A program made the translations under genes and the position numbers. Below the pieces are notes generated by a model. It was not told where the DNA came from. It ran no database searches and worked only from the letters and a program-made list of their open reading frames with translations. A DNA stretch of 64,000 nucleotides, taken from Lycocorax pyrrhopterus obiensis. Taxonomy: Eukaryota; Chordata; Aves; Passeriformes; Paradisaeidae. Every line of letters starts with the position of its first letter. The first letter of the stretch is position 1. The stretch spans positions 248,001 through 312,000 of the forward strand of contig JACSVZ010000039.1 in NCBI GenBank assembly GCA_014706295.1. The letters run 5' to 3'. Of the stretch, positions 37,940 to 48,964 are shown piece by piece.

Positions 37940-40900
37940 TCTCAAAGCTGTGGGTAGAGTCTGCAGGCAGTCCTGCCTCAAATGAATCCCAAATTGCCAT
38001 TTGGGACTGAAACTGGGAAAAGTGGATGTTTGCACTGGCACGGGATTAGCCAGCTCTTCCTCCTGAAACCTTTCTGAAGAAGAAACTCTTATTTCCACTC
38101 CAGAATTGGTGAAGTTGCAGCAGTGAGATTACACTTTCTCCAAAGATGAATGAGGATTTAGTGAGAAGGTTTGAGTTAGAACCTGTCTTTCCTGCCTCCA
38201 GCCCTGAGCTCAGCCCTGCAGAGCATGCTGCTTTCTTCTTCATTTCCTGTTTTCTTTATCCCACCACATCCACTTGGAGAATGATGAAGACATTATGTCT
38301 CCTCTCCACTTTAAATCCCTGTATATTCATTCAGTTAGTGACAGATTTGCTTTTGATTGTAATACAGCATTCAGCTCATCAAGGTTTTTTTTTATTTTTT
38401 TTACGTGTTTTAGTATTTCTAAAATTAAAAAAAAAATGGATTTTTGTAGGGGCACTTTGCAAAAGAAACATTTAATAGTAACACATAATTACACTCTATA
38501 GTTGTCAAACAGAATGGGGTTTAAGTGGCTGTCCAACAACAGGCAGCAGCAATGCTATATCAGGTACTAATGCTGCTTAACTTTTAGCTACAGTGTAATT
38601 ATTGGCATTTTAGTCTGCATTTATTCCCATGTGAAAGTGCTGCTGTAATGTGGGAAAGTATTCTTAAATCATAATGCTTATCAAAGTTAATGTGTATCTG
38701 AGTGAAATTGAAAATGTCAATCACCTTAGAAAGAAAGTGGAGAATTGCTCATACTTTCTAAAATCAGTTGCTTAAAAAAATATAGGACTGTATTAGAGGT
38801 ACTGGACTCTTGTGTTCTGGAAAAAGTTCTGCAAACATGTTGTCTTCCCTTACTTTATAGAGTAATAGAAGGGCTATAAAAGAGCATGGTGCTTAAACAT
38901 GGTGGGCAGTAGAACATAATAAAGGTCATTTGACATTACTCAGACTGGTAAGTGGCTGATAGTATTCAGTTCAGCATGTTTTTTATAGCACCCTAAATTA
39001 AACATCCAAAATTTTTAGGAGGTTGCATTTGAGCCTAGAAAATAATGTGCTGGAAAAGCTAAGTCATCTCTTACATTCTTGAGGTCAAGGTGTGTTTTCT
39101 GTAGTGTTTTGAAACTTGGATGCACTGAGAAGGCTTAGCAAAGAAAGCCCCACATGTGAGTGTTTTGGGCATCTTAAGTTTATGTTTCTATAGGGATTAG
39201 TTTCCTTCATCAGGATAAGAGTGTGGGGATTTGGGGAGTGCAGCATTCTCCTCAGACACTGCACATACTTGCGCCCTTGTCATTTGACAGCACTTGCAGC
39301 CTATTAACCTGTACTAAGCCAGACTGAGAATATGCCTGTCACCCTTTCCTACGTTATTACACAAAAGCAGAGATGAAAATGCACAAGCAAATACGATAGC
39401 AAGTAAAAACGGTCCATACTAGAAGCATAGGGAAAAAATACTGTGAAGATCCCTTAAAATTTCAAGTGGTTGCTCATACAAAGTGTTTCTTTATTAAGCA
39501 TTTCAATGAAAGGATGCTTGCCAAACAATGTCTTTTCTATGTGTGAATACCTATACTCATGTCAAAAGAGTCATAGCTGCAGAGGAAGAAGAATGCTGGC
39601 TGGTTTTAGATGGATGTTATTTGTCCAGTATTGTTGTGCTTGAATCTTTAAAACCATTTGCCTGGGGAGCAGCAAAAGTATAATGTGAAATGTAGTCAGT
39701 CACATGCCAAACAGAGATTAACCACCCATTTATGGATTACCTGAAACAGGCATTTATTTATGTATTAAATTTCTCCTCTTGTTCTCAAGAATAACTGACA
39801 AGACAGGATTGTTGGCAAAGAGGTTAATGGCTAAACGTGTCAGATATATTCACTGTGAATCATTCAAAACAACCTGACTCAGTTTTCTTTTTCCCCTTGC
39901 AATAAAGAGCTGCTAATAGATAGAAAAGAAGGTTTACTGTCCAAAAGATGGAGCACAAGATACTGGTTGGAAACACAGCTGAATCCTTTTATATGTACAT
40001 AACTGCAGTAAATGTGCAGAAGTATTATTTGGTATATAGACTTCAGAGGTACTTTCAGGTTCTTTCTGATGACAGCTGCCTGCCTTGTTATCCAAAGTCC
40101 TGAAATGAGTAATGCTATCTGTGAGCCCCAGCTGTGACCTGTATATTCCTAACAAAACAGGAGCTTTTTCGTAGCATTAGTAAAATGTGGTGAATATGCC
40201 AGACCAGCAGGTGAGTTGCGCACTTACTAAATAGTGGTAAGCAAATCTTCTTTGGTGTTAATGCTTCTAATTGCAAACATTAGGTAAAATCAGAAGCTGA
40301 CTAAGCTGGAAACAAAGTGCTCTCGCCTACTGAGTCAGCTGGTAGCTGGTGACAGCTATCTCTGTATGGGATGAGCAAACTCTTTCTCACAGGCTTCAGT
40401 TTGAATCATGAGGTTGGAGATCACAAACAATGTAGCATCCACAGCCGCTCATCCTGTCAAAGAAGGGAGAATAAAACACCTGAGAATCAGAAAGAATTAA
40501 GAGAAAATTTTCTGGTTGATTCTTCCATCCTTTGAAGCTTGTGGAATGAGCTCTTGCAGTTTTTCACTCATCGTTGAAGTCTGATCATCCCACCATTTTT
40601 TTCCTCACCTATGACATATGCACATCAGAACTCCCTGGTAAGAATCACCCGTAACTTCAGGTCAGCTTCCCTTTTACTCCTGAGAAGTCTTTAAAACTTC
40701 CAAATTGCCTGGAAGCTTACTGGGAGCTCTTTTTGCAAGAGAGCAGAGTCAATCTTAACCCCTTGACATCAACACCCTCTTTTGCCCTCCACCCTGGTAC
40801 TCTGCTCATTCAAGTACTTTTCTCCTCAGCTAGGATGAAGTGAACGTTTGGCACCAGAAAGTGCTCCCAAAGTGCCATCAGTTTGCTTTGAGGCTGATGG

Positions 40901-41860
40901 ACAATGGAAGACCAAATGCCGTGGGGAGAGACACTGGGGAAAGAGATCTTTCTGCTTTGCAGCCCTGACCTGAGGCTGGCTCGGTACTGTAGAGGCAGAA
41001 GCCGACACACAGCTTTGTGCAGACAGTTGTCTCTGGCAGAGTCAGCCCTGAAGCATTAAGTGCAATCAAACATAAGTCAGCAGGGCTATATAGTTCATTT
41101 CCCAGTGCTATTCTATTCAATCATGTGCTTAATGTTTTGATATATTTCAGAAGCATGGTAATAAAGAGATATATCTGTGCAATGTCATCTTTCACTCCTT
41201 TCAAGGCAGCCACTCCAGGCAAATTCAGTATCATCTGTCCAAAATGAAGCACAAAGTAAAATCAGACATCTCAAAACCAGAAAAAATATATGATTTAAAT
41301 GATAAGTCAGACATAATTCTGAGTTTGGACTAATAAGTCCTCATACTTGGCACGTAAATTATTTCAATAGGTGATTCAAAGATGAAGATGGCCATGACCT
41401 GAGACTACTAAAACATCAATGATGAAGTAGTTTAGCCAGCATGCTATTTACTTCTTGGGCTTTTGTATAATGATTGATTAATTTAAAAATATATAAACTG
41501 AAAAAATCTCATAATTTTATCTATTTTTTCTTAATGGCTGAGCTGTGGTTTTTCCTTCTTGTAATGATTGTTTATTGACTTCACTTCTGTTTTGTTTATT
41601 GAGGCTTGCAAATGACCCACTTGTATTGGTTCTGGTACAGTTTTCTGTGTTACAATATCTAAAACTTTTCCCATTAAATGAAATGCTGAAACTCCCAAGT
41701 ATTTCAGCAGTCAGGGCTGTGGGATAACTCTCAGTTTGGTGACAATAGTCTCAAGTGCCTGGTGCTGATGTGCATCTTATGGCTGCAGATTCAGGTCCCA
41801 GAGGAACATAAATGGCTATAGCATAGAGTTATCAAAGTAAGAAAAACATGCATTATTTAT
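37940..41860. other. unique non-coding sequence, 3.9 kb, with T/A homopolymers and a CNE-like block
   Basis: No gene could be supported. T9-A-T8 (38385-38402) and A10 (38427-38436) form a low-complexity pair. The block at 38520-38720 (for example TAGCTACAGTGTAATTATTG) resembles conserved non-coding DNA in its even word content with homeobox-type TAATTA cores, but I cannot measure conservation. Confidence 0.5.
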
Positions 41861-41863
41861 TTA

Positions 41864-42311
41864 CTAGAGTGGAACTGGAAGAGTTACAGTAAGGCTAGAT
41901 AGTGTCTCAGATATATCCTTATTGTCTAATCCCAGTCGAAATTTTACTGGCATCTGTCCCATTTGAGGAACTAAATTTGAACGATGACTTGACAGCGGAA
42001 GAACATTCCTATTGACCAAAACAAGCCTTTTTTCATTCCTGCAGACTGCAGACTCCAGTGATTTAACAAACATGCTGTCTTAACACAAGCATAGTGGGGA
42101 GGTCCAATATCTTCACAGTGACTTCTTCCATGTACTGAATCTTGGTTAAAATCTTGGGCCTCATCTTTAAAATGCTTCTTAAAAGCTTGGATTTAAGTTG
42201 ATCTGAAAGATTGTGTGAACATAAAAGAGAACGTGGTTGTAAACACAGTTCCTTTAGCACTATAGTGTCTGTGGAGGTGGCATGTCCTTTGCTAGCTTCT
42301 TCCATCCTCAT
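41864..42311 (-). other. protein-like but unrecognised minus-strand stretch with frameshift
   Basis: Two minus-strand open frames abut and overlap by a few bases in different phases, 42311 down to 42063 (82 codons) and 42073 down to 41864 (69 codons). Their translations look more protein-like than most frames here, with leucine-, lysine- and valine-rich text such as LLRSILKMRPKILTKIQYM and MGQMPVKFRLGLDNK. A stop lies directly upstream of the first ATG and a phase change lies between the two. This fits an old retrocopy or transposon ORF fragment, but I recognise no family and a chance origin is quite possible. Confidence 0.18.
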
Positions 42312-42314
42312 CTA

Positions 42315-43235
42315 AGGTCCATTATGTGCCGTACAAGCACAGCTAATTATTGCATTAGGCACACAATTTTGCCTTTTGTCTGAAGTGAGAGTGAGCAAAC
42401 ATCAAACACTGTGTTGCTTAATGCAGTAGCAGAAGGGATATTTACATTCTGGGAATGATAAAGCTGCAGGGATTTCTGCAGAAGAGAATGAGTGGCTGAT
42501 CACTGCTCTCAAATTCCTCTGAGCTTTGTACATGCAGCTGCTGAGGTTATGATGATGAGTCTGGTCCATTAAGAAAGGTTTTCAGAAATGTCACTCAGCT
42601 TTATTTAACAAACAGAGCTTACTGGCAAGTCTCATGGCATAAGAGAATGGGAGGTGAGTGAATATGACCTATGCAAAAGACTGTTGGTCTGAAAACTGGG
42701 GTAAACAACAGCAACACAGAAAGTATTTGAGTGATTGAGAACTCACTCAGCTCCAAACCATACAACCAACTGACTTGGCACTACTGTCTCAGCAACAAAT
42801 GGGCAGCTAGCAGTGACAGCCCAGCTGGTGTTCAGAGTTCAGATGCCCCTAAAACTGATCCCAGAAGCAGCAGCCAGGAGATCTGACCTATTTGAAAGTG
42901 CCAGAAAACTCTTGGGCTTAGCTGGTTTCACACAGAGCTTTTTTCAGCAAGAGGTGGACGGAGCTCATGGTTTTGCTTTGCAGTTTTTATGTACTAACAG
43001 TGCCATTTTGTGTCCTGGGATTTTGGATGCAGGCCAACAGATGAATTTAGCTTTTTATGCAACTTTTCATGCATTGGCTGTTCCATGTTTGTGACTTTTC
43101 TTTCACGAAAAGGGAATAAGATCTGCCAGCTGTCACTTGAGCACCATCAGCATGGAGGCCTGTTTACATTGCTCGCTTCTGTGTCTCAAGCTTTCTGGTG
43201 GATGTTCCCTGGCTGCTTTTGTCCAGCTGACTCAA
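42315..43235. other. unique non-coding sequence, nothing recognised
   Basis: No gene or repeat recognised. A 93-codon + frame (42813-43094) has no known motif and overlaps another frame. Confidence 0.55.
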
Positions 43236-43237
43236 GA

Positions 43238-43440
43238 TCATAGAACCACAGAATAGTTTGGGTTGGAAGGGACCTTAAAGATAATTTTGTTCCAACCTCC
43301 CTGCCAAGGACACCTTCCGGTCTTGGACACTTTCAGGGATGGGGCATCCAGAACTTCTTTGGAAAATCTGTTCCAGTCCCTCACTACTCTCTGAGTAAAG
43401 AATTTCTTCCTTATATTCTTTTTAGTTCACTGTGATTACT
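43238..43440 (-). mobile_element. CR1 LINE, 5'-truncated 3' end (antisense)
   Basis: The + strand reads TCATAGAACCACAGAATAG, a mutated form of the reverse-complemented CR1 terminal octamers. It is followed by TTTGGGTTGGAAGGGACC, TTAAAGATAATTTTGTTCC, the CCCTGCCAAGGACACC block, ACTTTCAGGGATGGGGCATC, GGAAAATCTGTTCCAGTCCC and AAAGAATTTCTTCCTTAT. Order and content match the CR1 3' end over about 200 bp. No coding part is present. It has the same orientation as the copy at 10018. Confidence 0.95.
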
Positions 43441-43444
43441 TCAG

Positions 43445-46400
43445 AGAAATTAATTACTAATTAGAAAACTGACTAGATGCCAAACCTGGCTTGTACTCAC
43501 ACACAGGTGCATACCTTTGGGGCTGGATTTTCCTTTTTATAAACACAGATAACAACATGCTGAACTATTTTTATCTGTGATTCATGCTAACAATAAGGTA
43601 TTGTTATTTTCTCTCTTATTCCGTGGCCATCCGTTACCACTCTGATGTTTGCTGGTCCCAATATACACAGCAAACGAAAATAGCGGGACCAATTTAAGCA
43701 TAGGCAGAGAGGCAGCCATCTGTGGTAACAGTCTGTAAGCACTGCTAAAATTGTGATGGTGAAGGAAAGCCAGGATCCTGCCTCTGACTTTGCCAGGGCT
43801 GGTGCCTTGGAGAACCAGGCCCGCTCTTGAAGGAGACATGAGGGCTAAGGAGGCAAAAGCTCCTACTAGGAAAAAGGAGTCTGTACTCTAGATGAGATTT
43901 TCCAGCTGATGAGAGGAGAGAGATCCCTGCCTTCCACTTGTCTTACCACCAAAATGCACTGAGCCCTCTCCTCCAACCTGGCCCTCCTCTGCTGCTCTAT
44001 TGCTGTCTCCTAATTAATTTTGTCATGAGAAGCAGTGGGCCAGTTTTGAAAAACAGCCAATTCATCCAACTATATTCCCTGCTAAGTTTTTTTATCTTAA
44101 AATACCTCAACATTAAGAGTTCAGTCCTGTTCATCCTGAGTCTGTGGTGAGAGGACCCTGGCATTGCTCTCAGAACGTGGTCTGCAAGTCAGATGTCTGA
44201 GAGCACGTCTATTAAAATGCAACTTACCACCACAATGTATTAACAAGCTATTAAAGACCATATTGTCCTTGACTTTCATCAGTAGCATTAATGTGATGCA
44301 AGTATGGCCTAATGGAAAGAATATCAAGTCCTATGGATTCTCAAAGTCATTGTGGACACTGGCTTTGCTGCTGAAGAGTTACTCTTGTCTATGGCTTCAT
44401 AGTCATTTTTCTGGCTTCTGCAGTACAGGATGCATTTTAAAATCCAACCACAAATCCATGAAGAAAAATATTTATAGTGCCTGTGGAAGGTAGTAATTTC
44501 AGATATTTATTAAAAAAACAAAACCCCATGCAATTCTTCTTCTAAAATAAGTAAATTTCAACCTTCTACTTTTTTTAAGAGTAGACAGCATCACAGGGAA
44601 TTTTGGTGTTTAATATTCTATGTTCATAGTGTTACCGAAAACGGCAAGAAAGTAAACTCTCTAACAATATAATTTTCATATTAGAAAGCAGGCATTCTTT
44701 ATTACAATCCTGGATGTTTGAGGGGGTATTTCCACCAAAATATCATGGGTGTGGATGTAGAAAAGCTCACATATATATATATATATAATGTATATATATA
44801 TACACAATGTTTTACATACATATTCATTGGTTTTCACAAAAGAAACATATGAATGATAATTTCCTTGGAATAATTAGCCTATTTCCCCTCCCATTGATAC
44901 ATGCATTCTCTTGTTCTGGGGGTCTCTCTGGTGGGCTTCGTTGGGCACAGACCCTGAAGTTAGAGTTGACTGCCTGATGAACTTGATGTTACTTCCCAAA
45001 TATGGATCTGAGTTGGCACAACTAGTCTAGTTCATTCCTTTGGAGACCCCTGACCAACAAAGTGCATTCACCTTTTCCTCTGCTTCGTTAGTGTTTACCT
45101 GGAACTTAATCTCAAAGATTAATTTACAAAGGCTTTTCTGGCTCTGGATGTTCTCAGAAAGTTTCTGAAAAGGGATGGGGGCATCTGCGTATTTATCTGA
45201 GAAAAAGACATCCAGTTGGAATCTCAGAAGAAATATGTACAGTTGTAGACTTTGGATAGCTTAAGGGATCTGAAACAGTATTTTCTCTGTGTTACTTTTG
45301 CATCTCTGAGTACCAACAAGGAAACATTTCCTAACTTTGCCCATTGGCAGAAGCATCTGTGCAGTGACAGAACAGGAAGATATTGTTGTAGTAGCATTAT
45401 AACTGTTATATTTTTATAGGCTTAGTAGGGCTGTACTCCCAAAGAAATGGATCCAAAAGACAATTTTTATTAGTTAATACAAAGCTCCACTTTGAAAGAA
45501 CGTTGGTAACAAGTTCCAGTTCAGATTAATTTTACCTGGTCCAAAACTGGAGTTACCAGACCTTAAACTGTACAAAATGACTGGTTTGGGCTGTAGTATA
45601 GAGGGGAAAATGGGAGGTGCACAAGTCTGTGTGCACTCCAGTCCCTCTGCAGAAGATGGGTGCTTGCCTGGACATGCTATGAATAAGCCGTGCTTTGCTG
45701 TGTGAAAGGTGAATTAACAATTTTCAACCTTCCCATTGTCTCTGAGACGACCAGTTGTGGGTGCTGGACTGATCTTGGACCTGCTGTCGTTGTGTTGACA
45801 TTAGCACTGTTGCCCTCAGGCACTGCCAGTTTGGTGCTTGCAACCTCAAGACTTTCCTCTCTTTGTTTGTCTCTGAGTTTAACATCACTATTGGGTTATC
45901 ACAGTGGAAATGGACTCTCTAAACCACAGCTCACTGCAGCTGGACCTTTTCATATAACGGAGATGCTAATGATAATTTTTTATTTTGGCCTTGACAGAAC
46001 AAATTTTTGATTATCAATCAAACTCTGACTCTTGAAGGAAAAAAAGCAAAATTATGTCATTCTACAGGTAACTGGGCTTTCATTTAAAGAAAGACAACAT
46101 TTATAACCTTTTGTTTCATTAACAACTTCTTCTCCTTCTAAATATCTGCTAACAGGTTTAAGCTCTCCCCCACCCCAAACCACTGGCAGAAAATCATATA
46201 AGAACTCCAGACCTTGGTTATAACTATGACAGCTCCATCTGGGTAATTAGATTTATCAGAAATTATGGCCTTATCAAACTCCCACACTTACCTGTCTTGC
46301 ACTGAGCATTTTTTGTGATCATATACCTAATCATGGATGACAGAAAGGCTGACTGTGTAGTGTCATGAGGAGAAGTTGATGCAGGAATGCCTCAAGGTAC

Positions 46401-46980
46401 CAAAGAGGTCAGGGAAGTACAGCGAATGTGGGTGGAATAGCCCAAATGCCTGCTATGCCATACTGACATTATTGCAAATAACAAGCATTACGTATGGGTT
46501 TTCTGAGGTATGAAATGTCTTGGGCAAGTGGAGGCTGTGCGAGGTCTTTCTCAGCTGGAAATGTTCTCACAGCCCTGGTATAAACAGTAGCTTCTATGTA
46601 GGTATTTCATTCTTAACAAGCAAGTAATATTCATGCAGATGAATCATAACAACTGTCTTTCTAGTCCTTTAAAATTTCCTTTTTGCCATGGGAACTTACA
46701 CCAAAGCAAGTGAATCTCTGGAATTACTGCTGGTGTTGTGGTGTGACTGGATTCAATGGGAAAACAACAGATACTGAGGAACTTTATTTTTCTCTGGGAT
46801 TTTCTGAGGCTCAGCTGGGCAACAAAAGTGGACTTTGGCACAGGCTGTACCTACTCATGTTATTTTGTCAGATTATGTGGTTATATTTGAATGACTGTCC
46901 TGCAAAGGGAGAGGATATGCTGGGCTGGGCTGTAACAAGCATAGATTAGAGTAACTCCCTTTCCATTTGCCTGTGTGGAA
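43445..46980. other. unique non-coding sequence, 3.5 kb
   Basis: No gene could be supported. Apart from the TA repeat at 44769 I see no structure. The 106-codon + frame at 45690-46010 and the 109-codon + frame at 44164-44493 carry no motif I recognise. Confidence 0.55.
44769..44806. repeat. (TA)n microsatellite
   Basis: ACATATATATATATATATAT, then AATG, then TATATATATATACACA. Two (TA)n blocks are split by AATG, giving a cruciform-prone palindromic tract. Confidence 0.93.
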
Positions 46981-46984
46981 CTAT

Positions 46985-47160
46985 GTTGTAGCTCTAGCCT
47001 AGGCTTAATTAAAAGGGAGTATAAATTCTACATAATTTGAATTATTTTTGTAATTAAATTCAAGTTCTTCAGGATTTAGTTTGCGTAGATGGTAAATCAA
47101 ATATACTTAATCCATCTGTGGTCTGTGCTACTGACACTTGTGGCCAAATAAGTAACATTG
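46985..47160. promoter_or_regulatory. AT-rich block with clustered homeobox-type sites (candidate CNE)
   Basis: GGCTTAATTAAAAGGG, ATAATTTGAATTA, TGTAATTAAATTCAAG and TACTTAATCC occur within about 110 bp, giving several TAATTA/TTAATTAA cores. TGTGGTC (RUNX type) lies at about 47117. This pattern is common in developmental enhancers of vertebrate gene deserts, but in AT-rich DNA it is also easily met by chance. Confidence 0.22.
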
Positions 47161-47164
47161 AAGA

Positions 47165-48915
47165 ATGAATTCACTTCCTCTGCCTGTCACAAGGCAGGGA
47201 TGTGGATAGGGCATCAGAAGAAAAGGAAGTGGACAAGGTGTGGACAATGCCATAAGGTCTGTGAGAGCCACCACACTCCCTTGTCAGAGCCTCAAATATT
47301 TTGTTGAGATGAGCTCCAAGAGCCTGCAAACAGAGTTTTCATGATCCACAGGACACACTTTCTTCCAAAAGCTGCTGCAAAAACAAGTCTGATACATCAG
47401 CATATTTTGAGTGTCGGATACGATTTATGAAATGAGGCTTCAAGCCTTATTTCCTTTTATTACTGAATAAAAGTTTTTCAAATGCTTATTAAGATAACCT
47501 GAGAATCGAGGAGGAAAACAATGAATCACTCGCAGAGAAGAAATGAATCTTTAAGAGAATCCTAAAAAAGAAGCATTTATCATTCATGCTTCTTCATTAA
47601 TCTCCCCAGGCTGAGTTACAGTCCCATCTGTATGACTGATGCTGTCTCTGAACAGTGTTTTTCCCCACATCCTGCTTTGCCTTTCCCGGGTTAGTCAGGC
47701 CACCCACCGACCTGGATAAATTGAGTAGCTGGAGCCCCTTCAAGGTGATGAGACCATGTTTCTCTCCCTTCCCCCCTTGCCATTCATATTGCAGCCAGTT
47801 CAAAGAGTGAACACAAATCAATACTCTCAGCTGCTGAAATCAAGCAAAACTTATGGGCTGTTCTGTGTTGTCTTTCATGATTAAGTTGTTTTCCAATAGT
47901 GGTTTCTTAGGCTGCCATTACAACAGGAAAAAGAGCAATTTCTCCAACTGAAGAGTTGAAAGACAAAATCGAGTGATATTGTTTGATCCTGGTCTTCACC
48001 CAGAAACACCTGCATGTAAAGCTGCAAGCTTAAAAGTATTAAGGCCTTCTCAGGCAGTGTGGTTTTCATGCTTATGACCAGGTCAGAGGTAGGGTACTTA
48101 CTGTTTTCACCCAGGTACCCTTTGGTGAATGATCTGTTTAATCAGCTCCATCTGTTTAATTTCTTGTCCAGTTTAAAACTATTCCTACAAATCTTCTCTC
48201 TCTTATTACAAAAGCACTACAGGGAAACAAATTGCTAGCTGTACTCATCTGTACGTTTGCTCAGAGATTGATTTTTCCAGCTCACATCATCAGTAACAAA
48301 CAGAAAAGTTTGGAAGTGTTTCTGCAATGCACTAATGGATCTGCTCTTCATCCCACTCAGTGCAGGACTGGACTAGTGTTGCTAGTAATTAGTCTAGAGC
48401 TCTGTTTGAAAAGTCAGGAAGAGAAGCGGGAGTCTAAAAAGTTATCTGTCCACTCTCAGAAGCTGTTAGTTTCAGTTTCTGTGAGTAGTAGTGGCTCCAG
48501 CTCTGGAACTGGTCTCCCTGTGTTTGTATGGCACTGGAGGGAGGGCTGTCAAAACTATTATTTATCATGGCTGATGTTGAGCTTGAGGATGTGTGCAGTC
48601 AGGGAGGCACTGGGACCCTGGAGTTTCTGTGAATGTTCCTCGGAGATAAGAGGTTTCCTATGTATTCTGTTGCATTTGGAATAGGTAGTCGGCAATCAAA
48701 TTGCAGTAATTCTGAAAATGAGAATTAAAACCCAGGTACAGGAAATATTGATTTAGGGAAGAGCAATTCAGCACTTAGCTGAATCTCTATGTAAGAATTA
48801 AAACTTAGTTGTCTGAAGATGACCTGGGGGATTTTTTGGGATTGATTATCTTCCAGACTGCACTAGTTATTCTTTCTTTAGCCAGAATTTTTATCAAACA
48901 TTGGCACATAACTGC
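47165..48915. other. unique non-coding sequence, nothing recognised
   Basis: No gene could be supported. The 150-codon + frame (48232-48684) contains an S-rich stretch but no recognisable domain, signal or neighbour. Confidence 0.55.
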
Positions 48916-48921
48916 TGTGTG

Positions 48922-48923
48922 GT

Positions 48924-48962
<39 letters not shown>
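48922..48962 (+). repeat. (CG)n-(CA)n alternating tract, Z-DNA-prone microsatellite
   Basis: GTGCGTGCGCGCGCGC passes directly into (CA)13. All 41 bp from 48922 to 48962 alternate purine and pyrimidine without a break, and the left part is CG-rich. Such (CG)/(CA) tracts are the classic sequence favouring left-handed Z-DNA under negative supercoiling. Confidence 0.95.
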
Positions 48963-48964
48963 GA

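Noticed and set aside
37572..38010. 131- and 142-codon frames mirrored on both strands
   Set aside because: Mutual shadows over a CpG/GC-richer patch, with no domain on either strand.
48232..48684. 150-codon plus-strand open frame with serine run
   Set aside because: Low-complexity serine stretch, no domain and no exon structure.
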